Shown here one piece after another: positions 60,297-64,000 of a stretch of DNA of 64,000 bases (position 1 is the first letter of the stretch; each line of letters begins with the position of its first letter). The notes below the pieces were generated by a model. It was not told the DNA's origin and did no database searches. It worked only from the letters and a program-made list of their open reading frames with translations. Position numbers and translations under genes: made by a program. The DNA is from Rhodoligotrophos sp. CJ14 (lineage in GTDB: Bacteria; Pseudomonadota; Alphaproteobacteria; Rhizobiales; Im1). The stretch lies in the NCBI RefSeq assembly GCF_038811545.1, contig NZ_CP133319.1:124001-188000 (forward strand), written 5' to 3'.

Positions 60297-60475
60297 GATC
60301 AGGCAAAGACTCCAGAGCGGCTTCACTTTCCTAAGAGAAGCAAACCGCCCTAGGAATAAACCCCTGGAGCGGCGGATTGGATCCAGAGTCGAGAAGCATT
60401 GCCCTTGAGCCCACAATAACATGCGCCTGAGCTCCTGCCTCGCCCGAGACCGCAAGGGGAGGGCAGGTCAGGTCG

Positions 60476-61018
60476 TCAGTCGGTCAGGTAGTCGGCGCAT
60501 TTCGGCACGTCCTGGCTCGTGCCCCACGGTACGATCGGGACGGTCGAGGTCGAGTTCTGCGGGCTGCCCTCGATCAGCTTGTCCGTATAGGCGAGATAGA
60601 CAAGCGTATTCCGTTTGGCATCGCAGCCGCGCACGATCTGCATCTTCTTGAAGAAGAGCGAGCGCCGCTGGCGATACATGTCCGAGCCCTGTTCGAAATT
60701 GCCGCGGAAGCTGATGGGCCCGACCTGCCGGCAGGCGATTGACACATTGGACAGCTCTTCCGCAAGCCCCGCCCAGCCGATCCACCCGCCCTTTTCCGGA
60801 ACGGTGAAATAGCAGGCGACCCCCTGAACCAGCGGATCATCCAGCACATAGGTCGCAAGCTTGGCGTCGGGCGAGAGAAGCTTCCACACCGTGGAGCGCT
60901 TGAAGATCAACTCCGGATCATCACTGGCCCTCGCGGGAGCTGCGATTGTTGTGGCGAGCACCAAAGCGGCACCGATGAGGGAAAGCCACGATCTCACAAG
61001 GGGTCTCCTCGAAAACAT
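60476..61018 (-). CDS. creA: CreA family exported protein
   Basis: A 180-residue exported protein of the CreA family. The signal peptide SWLSLIGAALVLATTIAAPARA is followed by family features LIFKRSTVWKLLSPDAKLATYVLDDPLVQGVACYFT, EELSNVSIACRQVGPISF, LFFKKMQIVRGCDAKRNTLVYLAYTDKLIEGSPQNSTSTVPI. The function is unknown even in E. coli; a periplasmic location is expected. It lies 51 bases before the end of metC on the same strand, with no evident shared role. Confidence 0.92.
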   Translation of the reverse strand: MFSRRPLVRSWLSLIGAALVLATTIAAPARASDDPELIFKRSTVWKLLSPDAKLATYVLDDPLVQGVACYFTVPEKGGWIGWAGLAEELSNVSIACRQVGPISFRGNFEQGSDMYRQRRSLFFKKMQIVRGCDAKRNTLVYLAYTDKLIEGSPQNSTSTVPIVPWGTSQDVPKCADYLTD

Positions 61019-61069
61019 GTCCCCGCATAAGTAGGGCAGGGCGATCCCTGATCAATAGCATATGGGTCC

Positions 61070-62248
61070 TTAGCAAACGCCTCCAAGCCGCGCGAAGCCC
61101 GCCTTGAGATCGGCAATGAGATCCTCTGTCGCCTCAAGACCGATATGAAGGCGAAGGGCAGGGGCTGCTTGCCACGGAGTGGCTGTGCGATAGCCCGAGG
61201 GATCGAAAGGCACGATCAGGCTTTCATAGCCGCCCCAGCTATAGCCCATCCCGAACAGGCTCATGCCGTTCAGCATATTGGCGAGCGCCTGCTCGGAGAC
61301 CGGCTTCAGGATCACCGAGAACAGCCCCGTCGCGCCCGTGAAATCGCGCGCCCAAAGACCATGGCCCGGGTCATCGGGCAAGGCTGGATAGAGCACCCGC
61401 TCGACCTCGGGGCGGTTCTGCAGCCAACGCGCGACTGTCAACCCGTTGGCCATATGCTGCTTCAGCCGTACATCCAGCGTTCGCAAGCCCCGCAGCACGA
61501 GGAATGCGTCATCCGGGCTCACGCAGGGGCCAAGCGCATGGTGCCCCGCCGCCATCTGGCGTGCCGCCGCTTTCGAGGCGATGATGGCACCCAGCATCAC
61601 ATCCGAATGCCCGCTGTAATATTTGGTGCCCGCCGTCACGACCACATCGACCCCATGGGCAAAGGCGTTGAAGAACCGGCCCGTCGCCCAGGTATTGTCA
61701 AGGACGACCAGGACGTTGCGGGCATGGGCCGCCTGTGCGATCGCCGGCAGGTCCTGAACCTCCATCGTCTGGGAGCCCGGCTGTTCCGTATAGACGAGCC
61801 GCGTATTGGGGCGGATCAGGCGGGCGATATCACCGCCGATGAGAGGGTCGTAATATTCGGTTTCAACCCCAAGCCGCTTGAGCACATGATCGCAGAAATA
61901 GCGCGCCGGCCGGTAGACCGAGTCGGTCATCAGCACATGGTCGCCCGCCGACACCAGCGAAAGCAGGGCCGTGGTGATGGCCGAAAGGCCGGAAGGGCAG
62001 AGCAGGGCGGTGTGCCCCCCTTCTAAGGTCGCAATGGCCTGCTCCAGCGCGCGATGGGTGGGCCCGCCGTCACGGCCATAAAGATAGGCCTGGTTTCTGT
62101 TGTGCAGGGCGTCAAGGTCGGAGAAGAGTATGGTTGAGCCACGATAGATCGCCGGGTTCACGAAGCCGTGTTCCGTATATTCTCCACCAGACTTTAACAG
62201 CTTCGTTTCTGGAGAACATCCCTGAAATCGGCCGTTTTTGTTCGACAT
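61070..62248 (-). CDS. metC: Cystathionine beta-lyase
   Basis: A 392-residue PLP enzyme of the Cys/Met metabolism family. Features are YTEHGFVNPAIYRGSTILF, YGRDGGPTHRALEQAIATLEGG, the Asp in VVLDNTWATG, the PLP-Lys in VTAGTKYYSGHSDVMLGAII, and a C-terminal Arg in ALRLHIGLE. The YGRDGGPTH and LDNTW patterns favour cystathionine beta-lyase (homocysteine from cystathionine) over gamma-synthase. ATG 62248 (MSNKNGRF) is chosen because the longer frame to 62341 overlaps the upstream leader of the divergent aapJ gene. Confidence 0.92.
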   Translation of the reverse strand: MSNKNGRFQGCSPETKLLKSGGEYTEHGFVNPAIYRGSTILFSDLDALHNRNQAYLYGRDGGPTHRALEQAIATLEGGHTALLCPSGLSAITTALLSLVSAGDHVLMTDSVYRPARYFCDHVLKRLGVETEYYDPLIGGDIARLIRPNTRLVYTEQPGSQTMEVQDLPAIAQAAHARNVLVVLDNTWATGRFFNAFAHGVDVVVTAGTKYYSGHSDVMLGAIIASKAAARQMAAGHHALGPCVSPDDAFLVLRGLRTLDVRLKQHMANGLTVARWLQNRPEVERVLYPALPDDPGHGLWARDFTGATGLFSVILKPVSEQALANMLNGMSLFGMGYSWGGYESLIVPFDPSGYRTATPWQAAPALRLHIGLEATEDLIADLKAGFARLGGVC

Positions 62249-62526
62249 CGCAATTTGTTCCGTCCGTTTGCCAGAGCTGTTGGCGGAATTTCTACGAAGG
62301 CTCTGGGAAATACTTCGAAGCTCGGGGTGGCTCGCCGGCAATTGGACAATCGATCCTCTTGACCCCGGATCTAAATTCAGTTCCGATTGCTTTGCAAGGA
62401 GGCTCGTGTCCTGCTCATCAGAAGCAGCCGGCCAGGGGAATTGGCCAGGGCAACTCGGTTCTTGGGGGAACGGTCCGTATCAGGGGCGCGGATCAAAGGC
62501 CATGTACCCGAATACAAAAGGGACAG

Positions 62527-63549
62527 ATGATGAAGAGACCGCTGATATCAGTGATATTGGGTGCGACATTGGGGCTGAGTGTCGCGACCGCCGCGTCCGC
62601 GGCCACCCTCGATGATGTGAAGGCCAAGGGTTTCATTCAATGCGGCGTCAATCCCAGCCTGCCCGGCTTCGGCTTTCCCGACGACAAGGGCAACTGGTCC
62701 GGTCTCGATGTGGATTTCTGCCGGGCCGTGGCGGCGGCCGTCTTCGGTGATCCCAACAAAGTCAAATATTCACCGCTTTCGGCAAAGGAGCGCTTCACGG
62801 CTCTCCAATCGGGCGAGATCGATCTCCTGGCGCGCAACTCGACCTGGACGATGCAGCGCGACACCGCGTTGGGCCTGAGCTTTGTCGGCGTGAACTACTA
62901 TGACGGCCAGGGCTTCATGGTCCGGAAATCCCTGAATGTCGACAGCGCACTCAAGCTCAACGGCGCTTCGGTCTGCACCCAGACCGGAACCACCACCGAG
63001 CTCAACCTCGCGGATTATTTCCGTGCCAACAACATGACCTACCAGGTGGTTGCCTTCGAGAATAACGACGAGGTGAACCAGGCCTATGATTCCGGTCGCT
63101 GCGACGTACTGACCACCGATCAGTCTGGCCTCTATTCCACCCGGCTGAAGCTTGCCAATCCGGACGAGCATGTGGTCCTGCCCGAGATCATCTCGAAGGA
63201 GCCATTGGGCCCCGTTGTCCGCCAGAACGATCCGCAATGGTTCAATATCGTGAAGTGGACCCTCTTTGCGCAGATCAACGCGGAGGAGTTGGGCGTCAAT
63301 TCGCAGAATGTCGACGAGATGAAGGAGTCCACCAATCCGGAGATCCGTCGTCTGCTCGGCCTGGAAGGCGACTTCGGCACCAGCATCGGCCTGAGCAATG
63401 ACTGGGCCTATAACATCGTCAAGCAGGTCGGCAATTACGGTGAGGTCTTTGACCGGAATATCGGGCCCGACACGCCGCTGAAGATTGCCCGTGGCCTCAA
63501 CGCCCTCTGGAACAAGGGGGGCATTCAGTTCGCCCCGCCAATCCGCTGA
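62527..63549 (+). CDS. aapJ: General L-amino acid ABC transporter, substrate-binding protein
   Basis: A 340-residue periplasmic binding protein. The signal peptide is RPLISVILGATLGLSVATAASA, followed by ATLDDVKAKGFIQCGVNPSLPGFGFPDDKGNWSGLDVDFCRAVAAAVFGD, the classic AapJ start; QTGTTTELNLADYFRANNM and GRCDVLTTDQSGL follow. AapJQMP imports a wide range of L-amino acids in rhizobia. ATG 62527 is followed at once by a second ATG (62530); AAAGGGACAG precedes them. aapQ follows after 191 bases that contain two hairpins, which may uncouple the level of the binding protein from that of the membrane parts. Confidence 0.93.
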   Translation: MMKRPLISVILGATLGLSVATAASAATLDDVKAKGFIQCGVNPSLPGFGFPDDKGNWSGLDVDFCRAVAAAVFGDPNKVKYSPLSAKERFTALQSGEIDLLARNSTWTMQRDTALGLSFVGVNYYDGQGFMVRKSLNVDSALKLNGASVCTQTGTTTELNLADYFRANNMTYQVVAFENNDEVNQAYDSGRCDVLTTDQSGLYSTRLKLANPDEHVVLPEIISKEPLGPVVRQNDPQWFNIVKWTLFAQINAEELGVNSQNVDEMKESTNPEIRRLLGLEGDFGTSIGLSNDWAYNIVKQVGNYGEVFDRNIGPDTPLKIARGLNALWNKGGIQFAPPIR

Positions 63550-63568
63550 ACCCTATCCGGCAAGCAAC

Positions 63569-63598
63569 GCGAGCGTCGGGCCTTAGACCTTCGCTCGC
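63569..63598 (+). terminator. First stem-loop between aapJ and aapQ
   Basis: GCGAGCG (63569-63575) pairs with CGCTCGC (63592-63598) around a 16-base loop, 20 bases after the aapJ stop. Confidence 0.5.
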
Positions 63599-63607
63599 GG
63601 CACTGTG

Positions 63608-63651
63608 GTGACGATGGCCAGTTTGGACCGCAGCCAAACTGGGGTCGTCAC
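63608..63651 (+). terminator. Second, longer stem-loop between aapJ and aapQ
   Basis: GTGACGA (63608-63614) with TCGTCAC (63645-63651), then CCAGTTTGG (63618-63626) with CCAAACTGG (63634-63642), closing a seven-base loop. This 16-pair hairpin with a small internal bulge could protect the aapJ message or partly stop transcription before aapQ. Confidence 0.6.
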
Positions 63652-63740
63652 GAGCGCGAGGCAGGCTGAAGTGATGCAGCGCCTCGCAGAGAGTGGCCGG
63701 CTTGAGCAGGGCTGGTCGCATGGGGCTGGGAAGATGATGG

Positions 63741-64000
63741 ATGAGCGCTGCCTCTGAACGGCCAGGCCTCCGCAGCGGCCATTTCCGCTTGTGGCACAAT
63801 CCGCAGGTGCGCGGCGTGCTCATTCAGGCGCTTCTGCTGGCCGTGGTCGCGTGGTTCGCTTGGGAGATCATCGACAACACCATCACCAATCTGCGCCAAC
63901 GGCACATCGCCTCGGGCTATCGCTTCCTCGACAGCACCGCCGGCTTCGGCATCATTCAGACGCTCATTCCCTATTCCGAAGTCTCGAGCTACGGGCGGGC
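63741..64000 (+). CDS. aapQ: General L-amino acid ABC transporter permease (5' part)
   Basis: The first 86 codons of a permease gene that continues beyond the window. MSAASERPGLRSG leads into RLWHNPQVRGVLIQALLLAVVAWFAWEIIDNTITNLRQRHIASGYRFLDSTAGFGIIQTLIPY, which matches the AapQ start (a WYDxxVRG-like block, helix 1 and the NLxxxxIASGFxFL block). The ATG at 63741 is the first plausible start; GGGAAGATGATGG precedes it. Its position after aapJ supports the call. Confidence 0.85.
   Translation, partial: MSAASERPGLRSGHFRLWHNPQVRGVLIQALLLAVVAWFAWEIIDNTITNLRQRHIASGYRFLDSTAGFGIIQTLIPYSEVSSYGR

Overview
The window is GC-rich chromosomal DNA from an alphaproteobacterium, most likely of the Hyphomicrobiales (Rhizobiales). 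The reasons are the overall gene content (Aap-type amino-acid transporter, DUF3008 and DUF2267 stress proteins, CgeB-type glycosyltransferases), promoters that match the alphaproteobacterial general-stress sigma factor EcfG, and small palindromic repeats of the rhizobial kind. The genus cannot be named from this sequence. There is no rRNA, CRISPR array, intact insertion sequence or intact prophage. Two tRNA genes are present: Lys(TTT) and Glu(TTC).

Layout. (1) 0-8.4 kb: a BMP-type ABC importer operon (binding protein, fused ATPase, two permeases) with a NodB-fold cyclic-amide hydrolase or deacetylase and an MDR oxidoreductase. It is flanked by a DUF1989 gene and a creatininase, and looks like a scavenging locus for creatinine-like cyclic amides. 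(2) 8.4-13.1 kb: small accessory enzymes, a catalase and a YghU-type glutathione transferase, then tRNA-Lys. (3) 13.3-22.3 kb: core genes glmU-glmS, leuA and alaS. (4) 22.5-24.0 kb: the most unusual locus, a HigB-family toxin gene overlapping a gene that fuses a complete HigA-type antitoxin to a membrane anchor and a GT51 peptidoglycan glycosyltransferase. (5) 24.1-26.2 kb: small stress-type genes. (6) 26.3-36.9 kb: a seven-gene minus-strand nucleotide-sugar/glycosyltransferase operon (two epimerases, one GT4, three tandem CgeB-like enzymes, UDP-xylose synthase) facing a DUF1003 protein, an MDR dehydrogenase and a Gfo/Idh oxidoreductase. (7) 37-38.3 kb: a CYP152 peroxygenase. (8) 38.3-45.8 kb: a DUF3008/TPP-enzyme/small-protein operon, divergent from an SDR/DUF2269/YbhP/YbhN operon that converges on a phospholipase-D-type cardiolipin synthase. 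(9) 46-53.7 kb: a hybrid PAS kinase, a secreted repeat protein, an AI-2E-type transporter and a GGDEF-EAL protein. (10) 53.7-55.7 kb: a degenerate patch beside tRNA-Glu with transposase and phage-like relics. (11) 56-64 kb: glyoxalase, double cold-shock protein, DUF192 protein, AI-2E/B12-like fusion, creA, metC, aapJ and the start of aapQ.

How it fits together. At least eight intergenic or gene-end sites match GGAAC-N17/18-GTT, the EcfG promoter form. They precede the small hydrophilic proteins, DUF1003, the glycan operon, UDP-xylose synthase, the CYP152 peroxygenase, the DUF3008/TPP operon, the SDR/YbhN operon, the PAS kinase and the PF03640 protein. Two sites are symmetric (GGAAC-N17-GTTCC) and could fire both ways; one of these lies between the small stress genes and the toxin/antitoxin-GT51 locus. 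Much of 24-49 kb therefore reads as an envelope- and stress-related regulon. All functional calls come from recognisable motifs and gene order read by eye; no database search was run.
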